The notes below the pieces were generated by a model. That model saw only the letters and a program-made list of their open reading frames with translations, was not told where the DNA came from and made no database searches. A stretch of DNA of 64,000 nucleotides from Lewinella sp. W8 (GTDB lineage Bacteria > Bacteroidota > Bacteroidia > Chitinophagales > Saprospiraceae), in NCBI RefSeq assembly GCF_004375085.3, contig NZ_SNAQ03000001.1:545846-609845 (forward strand), written 5' to 3'. How positions within the stretch are numbered: position 1 is the stretch's first letter; the number at the start of each line of letters is the position of its first letter. This document shows, piece after piece, positions 36,132 through 44,939 of this stretch. Both the position numbers and the translations under genes were made by a program.

Positions 36132-36165
36132 GGCTTTAGCCGTTGGGGTGCACCGTTTGCCGGAT
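36132..36165. repeat. 34-bp direct repeat, copy 1
   Basis: Begins GGCTTTAGCC and ends TTTGCCGGAT. Differs from the copy at 36290-36323 at one position. Contains the small palindromes GGCTTTAGCC and GGTGCACC. Confidence 0.7.
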
Positions 36166-36289
36166 AAATCCTTCGCTATTGGATGGATATTGATTTTTTG
36201 TGGGGGAGGGGGGCTTATTTTATTGAAGGGGCGGGTGTGGTAGACTAGGCCTCACGCGCAGCAAACACTCTCCGATCTTCAGTAGCGAC

Positions 36290-36323
36290 GGCTTTAGCCG
36301 TTAGGGTGCACCGTTTGCCGGAT
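36290..36323. repeat. 34-bp direct repeat, copy 2
   Basis: Begins GGCTTTAGCC and ends TTTGCCGGAT. 33 of 34 bases match the copy at 36132-36165. Confidence 0.7.
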
Positions 36324-36753
36324 GACTCCGGCGCTACAGGTAGAGCTTTACTTTTTTGGTGGGATAGGGTGCCCCAGGTCGGCGGACGAACCTGCTCGTG
36401 CCTCGCGTTTCGGCCGGCGACCTGGTTGCATCTGCACTGGCTGAGTATTCCGCTACGCTGCACCTGCACCGGCTGAGCCGAGTATTCCGCTGCACCTGCG
36501 CGCCGTCGCCCAAAAATTCCGCTATTTGGTCCGCGACACCTACGAGGAGCCTCGCTTTGCGAGGACGCCTCGGAGGAGCGCTCCTTTTTTTCATTCAATC
36601 CTTCCGTCATTCGGTAATTCAATCCTTCAATCCTTCTCTCCCTCCATCCTTGGCTCCATTGTGGATAACTTTTGTTTGAAGTGCTGCGTTTTACCAACGG
36701 CCTTTACGTACCTTAGCAAGACTAGCTACTGACCGCCAAAAGTTGTCCCCACC

Positions 36754-39700
36754 ATGCCCGAATTTGTCCACCTACATTGCCATACGCAGTACTCTCTCCT
36801 CGACGGTGCGTCGGAGATCGGGACGATGATGGACAAGGCGGTGGCGGACGGCCAGAAGGGCGTGGCCCTAACGGACCACGGCAATATGTTTGGGGCCTTC
36901 AAGTTCGTCAACGAGGCGAGTAAGCGCGGCCTCAAACCCATGGTGGGCTGTGAGTTCTACCTGGTGGAAGACCGCCACAAGAAGTCCTTCAGCCGGGCGG
37001 CCGGGGAGCGGGACGTGCGCTACCACCAGCTGATGCTGGCCAAAAACAAAGAGGGCTACATTAACCTCTCCAAGCTGTGCAGCCTCGGCTACATTCAGGG
37101 ACTGTACGGCAAGTACCCCCGGATCGATAAGGAGCTGATCGAGCAGCACCACGAAGGACTGATCGTGACCAGCTGCTGCATCGGTGCCGAGGTTCCCCAA
37201 CTGTTGCTGCAGGGCAAGGACGAGGCCGCCGAGGAAGCCCTCAAATGGTGGCTTAACCTCTTCGGCGAAGACTACTACATCGAGCTGCAGCGCCACCGCG
37301 GCCTGGAAGACATTGACGGCCTCGGCGTGAGCCAGGAAGACATCAACCAGAAGCTGTTGCTGCTGGCCCGTAAGCACAACGTGAAGGTGATCTGCACCAA
37401 CGACAGTCACTACGTTGAGGAGGAAGATTACATGCCGCACGACATACTGTTGTGCGTCAATACGGGCAGTTTGCTGGAGGATACGAGCCGCTTCAAGTTT
37501 CCGAGCTCCGACTTCTACTTCAAGCAACAGATCGAGATGGCCAACCTCTTCGCCGACGTGCCGGAGAGCGTGGCCAACACCATGGAGATCTACGACAAGA
37601 TCGACACCCTGGAGCTGGCCAGCGACGTATTGCTGCCCAACTTCCCGATGCCGGCCGAGTTCGCCACCCAGGATGATTATCTGCGCCACCTGACCTACGA
37701 GGGCGCCAAGCGCAGGTACGGAGAAATTACCGAAGAAATCCGTGAACGGCTCGACTTTGAACTCTCGGTCATCAAGGGCTCGGGCTATCCGGGCTACTTC
37801 CTAATCGTGCAGGACTTCACCACCGCCGCCCGACAGATGGGCGTCAGCGTGGGGCCGGGCCGCGGCTCGGCCGCGGGCTCCGCCGTGGCCTACTGCGTCG
37901 GGATCACCAATGTCGACCCCATTAAGTACGACCTCCTGTTCGAGAGATTCCTCAACCCGGAACGGATCTCCATGCCGGATATCGACATTGATTTTGACGA
38001 CGTCGGCCGCCAGAAGGTAATCGACTACGTGATCGATAAATACGGACAGGAGCAGGTCGCCCAGATCATCACCTACGGTACGATGGCGGCCAAGTCTTCC
38101 CTGCGCGACGTCGGTCGCGTGATGGACGTGCCGCTGAGCGAAGTGGACCGGGTGGCAAAAGCCTTCCCCACTCAGTTGGGAGCCTCGCTGAATCACGTGC
38201 TGGCCGACGGTGATATTCACCCCAAGCTCAAGGGTAAGCTCAACGGCGAGGACGTCGACCGGGCCTACAAGTTCCGGGAAATGGCCGATGCGCCGGACCA
38301 GATCGGAGAGATGATCCGCACGGCCAAGAAGCTGGAGGGGTCCATCCGGAATACCGGCATCCACGCCTGTGGCGTGGTGATCACGCCCTCCAACATCACC
38401 GAGCACGTGCCGGTGACGGCCGATAAGGACACGGGGATGTACGTCAGTCAGTTCGACAACTCCGTAGCAGAGGATGCCGGTCTGCTGAAGATGGACTTCC
38501 TCGGACTGAAAACCCTCACGATCATCAAGGACGCCCTGCGGATGATCAAAGAAAACCATGGGGTGGACATCGACGTGGACGAACTGCCCCTCGATGACGA
38601 GAAGACCTACGAGCTCTTCCAGCGCGGGGAAACCAACGGCATCTTCCAGTACGAGAGTGGCGGGATGCAGAAGCACATGAAAAACCTCAAGCCGACGACC
38701 TTCGACGACTTGATCGCCATGAACGCCCTGTATCGCCCGGGGCCGTTGGAGTATATTCCGGAGTTCATTGAACGGAAACATGGTCGGCGACCCATTACGT
38801 ATACCCTCAATGCAGAGGAAGAATACTTAAAGGAAACATTCGGGATTTATGTATACCAAGAGCAGATTATGCTCTTGAGCCAGAAGATTGCCAACTTCAC
38901 CAAGGGCCAGGCCGACACCCTGCGGAAGGCCATGGGTAAGAAGAAAAAGGCGGTGCTGGACAAGATGTACCCCGAGTTCATCGAGGGCGGAAAATCCAAC
39001 GGTCACCCCGAGGACAAGCTGGGCAAGATCTGGAAGGACTGGGAAGCCTTCGCTTCCTACGCCTTCAACAAGTCCCACTCCACCTGCTACGCCCTCGTGG
39101 CCTACCACACGGCCTACCTGAAGGCGCACTATCCGGCGGAGTACATGGCATCGGTGCTGACCCACAACAAGTCGGATCAGACCAAGATGAGCTTCTTCCT
39201 GCGCGAATGTCGGCGCATGGAAGTGCCGGTGTTGGGACCAGACATCAACGAGTCCCAGGCGGACTTCAGCGTAAACAAGCAGGGGGCCATCCGCATCGGC
39301 CTGACCGCCCTCAAGGGGGTAGGGGAGGGCCCCGTGGAGGCGATCCTTTCCGCCCGAGAGGAGGGAGAATTTTCCAGCGTTTTCAACCTGATGCAGCGGG
39401 TCGAGCCCGGCACGGTCAACAAGCGGGTGCTGGAGGCGTTGGTCGACGCCGGTGGTTTCGACTGCTTTGAGGACATCCACCGGGCCCAGTACTTTGCGCC
39501 CAGTGAAAAGTACGACTCCTACCTGGAGCACGTCACGAAGTACGCCAACGCCTACCAGAGCCAGTTGGCCGCCGCGGCCACTTCGCTGTTCGGTGCGATT
39601 CAGGAAGAGGTACTGCCCGACGAACCCAAGCCGCCCGCCGCCAAGGAGTGGCTGCTGCCCGAGAAACTGGACCGGGAAAAGGCCGTAACGGGCATCTACG

Positions 39701-40302
39701 TTTCCGGCCATCCGCTTGATGGCTACAAACTGGAGATGGACAACTACGTCACCTGCTCGTTGGCTGATCTGAGTCCCCAGAAGTACGGTCGTAGCACCGT
39801 GCGCCTGGCCGGCATGATCACCGGCGCCCGCCACCTGGTGAGCAAGAACGGTAATGGCTGGGGCATCTTCGAATTGAGTGACTACGACGAGATGATCGAG
39901 TTCAAACTCTTCGGAGAGGATTACCAAAAGCACCGGCACATCCTGCACGCCGGAACGGCTCTCTTCATCACGGCAACCTACCAGAAGAAGTGGAACAGCG
40001 AAGAACTGGAGCTCAAAATTGGGGACGTCAAACTCCTGGAGGGCATCGGTCGGGAAATGACCGAGGCCGTCATCCTCAAGATGGCCGTGGATCAGGTCTC
40101 CGATAAAATGGTGATGGCCCTCGACGAGCTTTGCCAGCGCTTTCCTGGAAAGCAGAAGCTGCGGATGGTCTTCTACGATCGGGAGGAAGACATGAAACTA
40201 CGAATGTTCTCCCTCCACCGGAAGGTGGACGCGGATACCGATTTTATTAAAGAAATCGATCGAATGGGGATAAAGTACCGTTTGGAGGGAAGCCGCGCCT
40301 GA
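36754..40302 (+). CDS. dnaE: DNA polymerase III subunit alpha
   Basis: A 1182-residue replicative polymerase of the DnaE1 type. The PHP domain opens with HLHCHTQYSLLDGASEIG. The polymerase palm has VGPGRGSAAGSAVAYC and the catalytic aspartates in PDIDIDFDD (about 408-416). Fingers and the beta-clamp-binding region include the IHACGVVI and NALYRPGPLE blocks; FNKSHSTCYALVAYHTAYLKAHYP is also conserved. The C-terminal half carries a helix-hairpin-helix (ALKGVGEGPVEAILSARE) and an OB-fold (VRLAGMITGARHLVSKNGNGWGIFELSD). It is the catalytic subunit of the replisome. Length is normal. Upstream is a long repeat-rich non-coding region; no clear promoter was found. Confidence 0.98.
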   Translation: MPEFVHLHCHTQYSLLDGASEIGTMMDKAVADGQKGVALTDHGNMFGAFKFVNEASKRGLKPMVGCEFYLVEDRHKKSFSRAAGERDVRYHQLMLAKNKEGYINLSKLCSLGYIQGLYGKYPRIDKELIEQHHEGLIVTSCCIGAEVPQLLLQGKDEAAEEALKWWLNLFGEDYYIELQRHRGLEDIDGLGVSQEDINQKLLLLARKHNVKVICTNDSHYVEEEDYMPHDILLCVNTGSLLEDTSRFKFPSSDFYFKQQIEMANLFADVPESVANTMEIYDKIDTLELASDVLLPNFPMPAEFATQDDYLRHLTYEGAKRRYGEITEEIRERLDFELSVIKGSGYPGYFLIVQDFTTAARQMGVSVGPGRGSAAGSAVAYCVGITNVDPIKYDLLFERFLNPERISMPDIDIDFDDVGRQKVIDYVIDKYGQEQVAQIITYGTMAAKSSLRDVGRVMDVPLSEVDRVAKAFPTQLGASLNHVLADGDIHPKLKGKLNGEDVDRAYKFREMADAPDQIGEMIRTAKKLEGSIRNTGIHACGVVITPSNITEHVPVTADKDTGMYVSQFDNSVAEDAGLLKMDFLGLKTLTIIKDALRMIKENHGVDIDVDELPLDDEKTYELFQRGETNGIFQYESGGMQKHMKNLKPTTFDDLIAMNALYRPGPLEYIPEFIERKHGRRPITYTLNAEEEYLKETFGIYVYQEQIMLLSQKIANFTKGQADTLRKAMGKKKKAVLDKMYPEFIEGGKSNGHPEDKLGKIWKDWEAFASYAFNKSHSTCYALVAYHTAYLKAHYPAEYMASVLTHNKSDQTKMSFFLRECRRMEVPVLGPDINESQADFSVNKQGAIRIGLTALKGVGEGPVEAILSAREEGEFSSVFNLMQRVEPGTVNKRVLEALVDAGGFDCFEDIHRAQYFAPSEKYDSYLEHVTKYANAYQSQLAAAATSLFGAIQEEVLPDEPKPPAAKEWLLPEKLDREKAVTGIYVSGHPLDGYKLEMDNYVTCSLADLSPQKYGRSTVRLAGMITGARHLVSKNGNGWGIFELSDYDEMIEFKLFGEDYQKHRHILHAGTALFITATYQKKWNSEELELKIGDVKLLEGIGREMTEAVILKMAVDQVSDKMVMALDELCQRFPGKQKLRMVFYDREEDMKLRMFSLHRKVDADTDFIKEIDRMGIKYRLEGSRA

Positions 40303-40370
40303 TGGATTTTGGGCGGTGGCTGGTTTGACGTATAGATACGTCTATACCCCATGCTTTAACCACCCATCCA

Positions 40371-40958
40371 ATGCCCAAGAACATCCTCCTCCTCGTCGGT
40401 CACCCCGACGAAGAATCCTACAACTTCGCGCTGGCTGATGCCTACGCCGCAGGCGTAGCCAGTACCGGCGCCCATCTCCGACGGATAAACATTCGGGAGC
40501 TGGACTTCAATCCCAACCTGGCCTTCGGGTACCGCAAGCGGACGGAGCTGGAGCCCGACCTGGTGGCCGCCTGGGACGCGATTCAGTGGGCCGACCATCT
40601 CGTGTGGGTGTACCCCGTGTGGTGGGGCAGTCTGCCGGCCATCATGAAGGGATTCATTGACCGACTCTTTTTGCCCGGCTTTGCCTTCCAGAAAAGGGAA
40701 GGCAGTCTGGCTAGGTGGGACAAACTCCTACGCGGCAGAACGGCCCGGCTGATCTCCACGATGGACCAGCCGACCTGGTATTATCGACTCGTGTACGCCC
40801 GACCCACCTACCACGCCATGAAGCAACTCACGATGCAGTTTACGGGGGTGCGACGGGTAAAGTCTACTGCGATTGGCCCCATCCGGTTATCGTCGGATGC
40901 TTTCCGGGCGAAGTGGCTTGGGAGGGTGGAGGCCCTTGGGGTGCGAGACGGGAGGTAG
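40371..40958 (+). CDS. Flavodoxin-fold NAD(P)H-quinone oxidoreductase (MdaB/KefF-like)
   Basis: A 195-residue flavoprotein. LLLVGHPDEESYNFALADAYAAGV is the FMN/FAD-binding opening of the flavodoxin_2 family, and WADHLVWVYPVWWGSLPAIMKGFIDRLFLPGFAF (about 72-105) is the diagnostic central block. It would reduce quinones with NAD(P)H, protecting against oxidative stress, in the cytoplasm. It stands alone between dnaE and a cluster of 24-bp repeats. Length is usual. Confidence 0.92.
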   Translation: MPKNILLLVGHPDEESYNFALADAYAAGVASTGAHLRRINIRELDFNPNLAFGYRKRTELEPDLVAAWDAIQWADHLVWVYPVWWGSLPAIMKGFIDRLFLPGFAFQKREGSLARWDKLLRGRTARLISTMDQPTWYYRLVYARPTYHAMKQLTMQFTGVRRVKSTAIGPIRLSSDAFRAKWLGRVEALGVRDGR

Positions 40959-40972
40959 GATTTTCCGGAGTT

Positions 40973-41142
40973 GTCGTACTTCTACATATCTACGACGAGA
41001 TTGGTAGGATTTTTCGGGGTTGTCGTACTTCTACATATCTACGACGGGCTTGGTCTGATTTTCCGGAATGTCGTACTTCTACATATCTACGACGGGCTTG
41101 GTCAGTTTTTCTGGGGATGTCGTACTTCTACATATCTACGAC
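40973..41142. repeat. Four identical 24-bp palindromic repeats (48-49 bp period)
   Basis: The unit starts GTCGTAC and ends ATCTACGAC; GTCGTA and TACGAC are exact reverse complements at its ends. Identical copies lie at 40973-40996, 41022-41045, 41070-41093 and 41119-41142. The 24-25 bp spacers resemble each other (GGGCTTGGTC, TTTTCCGG parts), so this is a tandem array, not a CRISPR. It sits 44 nt upstream of the RluA-type gene. Coding frames read through it only because of the repeats. Confidence 0.85.
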
Positions 41143-41185
41143 GATTTTACCCCCTACTTCTTCCCCACCACCGTACTTTTCGGAC

Positions 41186-41848
41186 ATGAAACAGAGCAGC
41201 CTTGACATCCTGCACGAAGGGCAGGGGTACGTGGTCATCAATAAGCCGGCCGGTATCGCTACGGAAAAGCACTTCAATTACGATACCGTAGAGGCGCGAG
41301 CGCAGGTGCAGTGGAAACGTCCGAGGAGCCTAAAGGAGGCCTTCGTGGGCATCGTGCACCGCCTGGACCGCCCGGTAAGTGGGGCATTGTTGCTGGCAAA
41401 GAATAAATCGACCCTCCGCTTGCTGAACGAGGCCTTTGCCGAGAAGAAGGTTCGGAAAACCTACTGGGCCATTACCGACCGGCCCCTGCCGGCCGAGGCC
41501 GGCGAACTACGCCACTTCATGGCCCGCGATCGGATGGGGAAGAAAGCCATCGCCGCCACCCGACCCATCCCCGGGGCAAAGGAAGCCCGCCTGAAGTATG
41601 CCCTCCGCTTTGCCGCCGACGGCAAATTCTACTGGGAAGTCGAACCCATCACCGGAAGATTTCACCAGATTCGGGCACAACTGGCGACCGCCGGTGCCCC
41701 CATCATCGGGGACGCCACCTACGGTTCCCTGCATCCCCTACAACCTAACTGCATTGCCCTGCACGCACGGACCCTCCGATTTGCCGATCCGCACACCAAA
41801 GAGCCCGTAGAAATTACCGCTCCGTTGCCAGAATACTGGCCAGACTAG
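41186..41848 (+). CDS. RluA-family pseudouridine synthase
   Basis: A 220-residue enzyme. The catalytic Asp61 lies in HRLDRPVSG, preceded by GYVVINKPAGIATEKH. Further family blocks are LLAKNKSTLRLLNEAFAEKKVRKTYWAI and FHQIRAQLATAGAPIIGDATYG. No S4 domain is present, as in RluA-like or TruC-like members. It isomerises uridine in rRNA or tRNA. The start is ATG at 41186, since an upstream extension runs through a repeat array. A TACTTTTC box near 41174 could be the -7 element. Confidence 0.92.
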   Translation: MKQSSLDILHEGQGYVVINKPAGIATEKHFNYDTVEARAQVQWKRPRSLKEAFVGIVHRLDRPVSGALLLAKNKSTLRLLNEAFAEKKVRKTYWAITDRPLPAEAGELRHFMARDRMGKKAIAATRPIPGAKEARLKYALRFAADGKFYWEVEPITGRFHQIRAQLATAGAPIIGDATYGSLHPLQPNCIALHARTLRFADPHTKEPVEITAPLPEYWPD

Positions 41849-42085
41849 GGATAAGTCGTGGTCGGAAGCCTGTTTCGCGAAGGCTTAGCCGAGTGAAATG
41901 GCGTCCGAACACTATTCGACGGAAAAGGATAAGCGCGAAATTTTTATCACCCAGGTCGGAATCCCTCGGCTTAGGGAGATGCCGAAAAACATGGCCCTCC
42001 CATGAAAATTGTGGGCACCTGCGCAACGCGCCCAATCGCCCGGCCGTTTCTGAAAGTAATACCTTGTGCAGCCAATTTGCTCCGT

Positions 42086-42712
42086 ATGACCCGAATCTTC
42101 TCGCTTCTTTTCCTCGCTTCCGTTCTTTTGGCCTGTAATACCACCAAAGTGGTGAATAAGGTGGACGTTATGGACCTGCGTACCGTCATGACCGGAAGCT
42201 TCGATAGCTCCCTCCAGGCCTCCGTAAAGGAGGATTATTACAACATCGTCTTGCACATGGAACCGATCTGGTTGGATAAGCCCGGGAACTGGCTTTACGT
42301 GGAGCAGGCCGTGGCCGCTACGGCCGACGAGCCCTACCGGCAGCGTATCTATAAACTGGAGCAAACGGGCACGCGAAAGTTCGTTAGTCGGGTGTTCGAA
42401 ATGCCCGATCCCGAACGTTTCATTGGCGCCTATGATGACCCGGATCTCCTTAACGTCATCGGCCCCGAGCAGCTCACCGAACGGGAGGGCTGTGCCGTCC
42501 ACCTTAAGTACGAGGGAGAAGGAACTTACCGCGGGAGTACCAAAAAGGATAAGTGTAAAAGCTCCCTGCGTGGGGCGACCTACGCCACCAGTCGGGTGTC
42601 CATCACCCGCGCCTTCGTGCAGAGCTGGGACCAGGGCTTCAACGCTGAAGACGAGCAGGTATGGGGTGCCACCGAGGGCGGCTACATGTTCATGAAGCAG
42701 GTGAAGGAGTAA
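42086..42712 (+). CDS. CpeT/CpcT-like lipoprotein
   Basis: A 208-residue protein with a lipoprotein signal (MTRIFSLLFLASVLLAC). The start is ATG 42086; an upstream extension would precede the signal with non-signal sequence. The mature part follows the chromophore lyase CpcT/CpeT pattern: LRTVMTGSFDSSLQASVKEDYYNIVLHMEPIW, WLYVEQAVAATADEPYRQRIYKLEQ and the CKSSLRGATYATSRVSITRAFVQSWDQGFN segment. In cyanobacteria these attach bilins; in non-phototrophic Bacteroidota homologues the role is unknown. No phycobilin genes are present. A copy of the dispersed GGCACCTGCG motif lies about 50 nt upstream. Confidence 0.85.
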   Translation: MTRIFSLLFLASVLLACNTTKVVNKVDVMDLRTVMTGSFDSSLQASVKEDYYNIVLHMEPIWLDKPGNWLYVEQAVAATADEPYRQRIYKLEQTGTRKFVSRVFEMPDPERFIGAYDDPDLLNVIGPEQLTEREGCAVHLKYEGEGTYRGSTKKDKCKSSLRGATYATSRVSITRAFVQSWDQGFNAEDEQVWGATEGGYMFMKQVKE

Positions 42713-42729
42713 TCTCTCCACCGGACTGC

Positions 42730-42760
42730 TTGTTGAATACATTTATTTCCCCTACCTTTG
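42730..42760 (+). promoter_or_regulatory. Promoter of rpsO (TTGTTG ... TACCTTTG)
   Basis: TTGTTG (42730-42735) and a perfect -7 element TACCTTTG (42753-42760) are separated by 17 nt. The ATG follows 54 nt later. Confidence 0.7.
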
Positions 42761-42814
42761 CGGCCCGAAATTTTTCGCTTTAACTGATTTCCGTAATCAC
42801 CAAAGGCTTCCATA

Positions 42815-43090
42815 ATGGCAGTTTACCTTTCTAAGGAAAAGAAGGCCGAGATATTCGCCGAGTACGGCGGCTCCGCCACCAACACTGGTTCCACCGAGGG
42901 CCAGATCGCGCTGTTTACCTACCGTATCCAGCAACTCTCCGATCACCTGCAGACGCACCGCAAAGACCACAGCAGCCGTAAGGCCCTGCTGAGTCTGGTA
43001 GGTCAGCGTCGTCGTCACCTCGCCTACCTTCAGAAGAAGGACCTCGAAGGTTACCGCGCACTGATCGCTAAGCTGGGCATCCGTAAGTAA
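42815..43090 (+). CDS. rpsO: 30S ribosomal protein S15
   Basis: A 91-residue protein, start [14 protein letters not shown]. The conserved S15 core [49 protein letters not shown] and the closing [12 protein letters not shown] are intact. S15 binds 16S rRNA early in assembly at the three-way junction of helices 20-22. A clear promoter precedes it and a strong terminator follows, so it is probably monocistronic. Confidence 0.98.
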   Translation: MAVYLSKEKKAEIFAEYGGSATNTGSTEGQIALFTYRIQQLSDHLQTHRKDHSSRKALLSLVGQRRRHLAYLQKKDLEGYRALIAKLGIRK

Positions 43091-43116
43091 TTACGCGCCC
43101 CGCCAAACTGACGAAA

Positions 43117-43156
43117 AAGCCCCCGCTCGCAACTGCGAGCGGGGGCTTAGTTTTTT
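43117..43156 (+). terminator. Rho-independent terminator of rpsO
   Basis: A perfect stem of 15 bp, 43117-43131 with 43134-43148, core GCCCCCGCTCGCA, followed by a T run (43151-43156). Confidence 0.9.
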
Positions 43157-43229
43157 ATCCAGGGTCAACCGGCACTTATGCCGTCCTGGCGATCAAGAAA
43201 TTATTGGCAGCGGTTAGGAGCAAAACAAA

Positions 43230-43257
43230 GCCCCCATTAGCAAAGACTAATGGGGGC
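43230..43257. terminator. Terminator-like hairpin
   Basis: An 11-bp perfect stem GCCCCCATTAG / CTAATGGGGGC around CAAAGA, preceded by an A-rich stretch, so it fits termination on the minus strand better than on the plus strand. Confidence 0.6.
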
Positions 43258-43441
43258 AAATCATTATTTCAAGTCGTCAATAAAAAGCGGTTTACTTACG
43301 TGAGAGAGCTAAAAAAATAAAAGAGAACTAAAGGTAAGGATAACACTTGTAAATTTAAGCCATATGAGGATGAAATCTGCATGACCTCCGGAGCACTCCG
43401 CCGCATCGGGGAGTAATTTGGGTAAGGCCCGAAAACGAGAA

Positions 43442-43471
43442 AAGCCACCCCCGCGGTAGCGGAAGTGGCTT
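43442..43471. terminator. Terminator-like hairpin
   Basis: AAGCCAC / GTGGCTT outer stem and CCGC / GCGG inner stem with one CC/AA mismatch, loop GGTA. Confidence 0.45.
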
Positions 43472-43739
43472 ACTCAAGGTGATTCCTCTGGGGCTCGAGG
43501 AGGACTTTTAAACAATTCAGGGTGAGGGATTTGTGGGAAGTGGTTAACGAGAGGTTAACAAGGGACTTCAAAATGGGAGGTTTTAAGGCTTGTAGATGTG
43601 GAGAGGGAAAGCGTATTTTGTCGTAAGCATGAAGGCAAGTAGACGACAGCAATTCGTTGAATACATGCTGGCTTTTCGCCTTTTATGTACTCAACCAAAT
43701 ACTGTAATTACAATAGTGTTTATCTTTAGAAAAAAATAA

Positions 43740-44939
43740 ATGAATACAGACAGAGACTATGGATACGAGAGTGAAGAAGACCTTATTCAGGAGCTCGAGG
43801 TATTTGATCAAGCAGTAATTTGGAGTACAGACTGGACTTCAGAAACTGTTAATAATCAGCTGCGTAGAGGCAATATTGATGTCAACCCTAAATTTCAGCG
43901 AAGAGATGCATGGTCTAAAAGGCAGAAAAGTAGATTTATTGAGAGTCTTATTTTAGGGTTACCTATCCCTCAAATTATACTGGCTGAGAGAAAAAACAAG
44001 AAAGGCCACTACGTTGTACTTGACGGGAAGCAGAGATTATTAACACTTCGCCAGTTTTATAGCAGAGGAAAGGAGACTGGTTTTACGCCTTTAAGACTAC
44101 AAGGTTTAGAAATACTTAGCCAGCTCAATGGAAAGACGTTACAAGACATTTTAAATGATATCGTATATCAGCAAATTGCTGATCAGTTAATGAATCATAC
44201 AATTAGAACTATTGTAATAAAGAATTGGCCAAATGAAGCATTTCTGTATACTGTGTTTTTAAGATTAAATACCGGTAGTATAAGGCTTTCACCCCAAGAG
44301 CTTAGACAAGCGCTTCATCCTGGTGAATTTATTGATTTTGTCGATTCTTTTGCCATTTCAAGTAATCCGATTAAAGCGATGCTGAAAATTGACCAGCCAG
44401 ACTTTAGAATGAGGGATAATGAAATGGTTATTAGATATTTCATGTTCAAACTATTTCTTACAGATTACACGGGTAATTTGAAAATATCTTTTGATAGGAC
44501 TGTAGAGACATTGAATGCAGAGTGGGAACAAAAAAAAGATGATATAGAGAATCTAGCTAATGAACTAAACAGTTCTATACAATTCGTCATTGAGGTGTTT
44601 GGAGTAAGGAATGGATTTAGTAAATGGTTGCCTGAGGGGAGATTTCAAAATAACTTTAATAGAGCTATTTTCGATGTAATGATTTACTACTTTAGTGTTC
44701 CTGGTATTCGGAATAGATTAGATAATAGGGGTAATGATATTATTGATGCATTTAAGGAAATATGTATTAATGATCAAGAATTTTTGAATGCTATCGAGCA
44801 GACTACTAAGAGCACTACTAATACTGCAATACGGCTAAATAGATGGGGGGAAGTTGTTGCTAGATTAGTTAATGATAAGATAGAAGTACCGATGTATAAT
44901 GAAGGACGAATAGTCATAGTTCAGTCTCAAAATGGGTAA
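43740..44939 (+). CDS. DUF262 (ParB/GmrSD-type nuclease-like) protein
   Basis: A 399-residue protein. The N-terminal half is a DUF262 domain: INVNPKFQRR-like NIDVNPKFQRRDAW (QRR at 53-55), the IESLILGLPIPQIILAE block and the catalytic-type DGKQR motif (95-99, VVLDGKQRLLTLRQFY). This is the ParB/sulfiredoxin-like fold used by GmrS of the type IV restriction system and by several defence proteins. No DUF1524 (HNH) half follows. The start codon overlaps no upstream gene. The next gene starts 8 nt before its stop, so the two form one operon. A+T content is far above the flanks, which suggests recent transfer. Confidence 0.85.
   Translation: MNTDRDYGYESEEDLIQELEVFDQAVIWSTDWTSETVNNQLRRGNIDVNPKFQRRDAWSKRQKSRFIESLILGLPIPQIILAERKNKKGHYVVLDGKQRLLTLRQFYSRGKETGFTPLRLQGLEILSQLNGKTLQDILNDIVYQQIADQLMNHTIRTIVIKNWPNEAFLYTVFLRLNTGSIRLSPQELRQALHPGEFIDFVDSFAISSNPIKAMLKIDQPDFRMRDNEMVIRYFMFKLFLTDYTGNLKISFDRTVETLNAEWEQKKDDIENLANELNSSIQFVIEVFGVRNGFSKWLPEGRFQNNFNRAIFDVMIYYFSVPGIRNRLDNRGNDIIDAFKEICINDQEFLNAIEQTTKSTTNTAIRLNRWGEVVARLVNDKIEVPMYNEGRIVIVQSQNG

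Larger units (their letters stand above)
35933..36753. repeat. Non-coding repeat-rich region before dnaE
   Basis: About 820 bp without a gene. Its outer parts are imperfect inverted copies. The left side has short tandem units of GATTGAATGATGGAGGGA type (35963-36025), followed by a GAGCG...GAGGCTCCTCCGCGGTGTCGCGG stretch. The right side carries the reverse complement of both (36525-36650). Inside are two 34-bp direct repeats (36132-36165 and 36290-36323) and a doubled GGCTGAG/GTATTCCGCT segment (36440-36500). A copy of the dispersed TGCACCTGCG motif lies at 36491-36511. Short open frames here follow the repeats and are not supported. Confidence 0.7.
43091..43739. other. Non-coding gap with three successive hairpins
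   Basis: About 650 bp after rpsO without a gene. Hairpins: 43117-43148 (15-bp stem, terminator), 43230-43257 (GCCCCCATTAG/CTAATGGGGGC, 11 bp) and 43442-43471 (AAGCCAC...GTGGCTT). Base composition turns AT-rich from about 43480, towards the DUF262 gene. Confidence 0.7.

Noticed and set aside
40973..41142. CRISPR array (four 24-bp repeats)
   Set aside because: The spacers resemble one another, the repeats are palindromic tandem units, and no cas genes are near.
40715..41848. 377-codon frame covering the flavodoxin gene end, repeat array and RluA gene
   Set aside because: The N-terminal part is out of frame with the real flavodoxin gene and reads through tandem repeats. The real start is ATG 41186.
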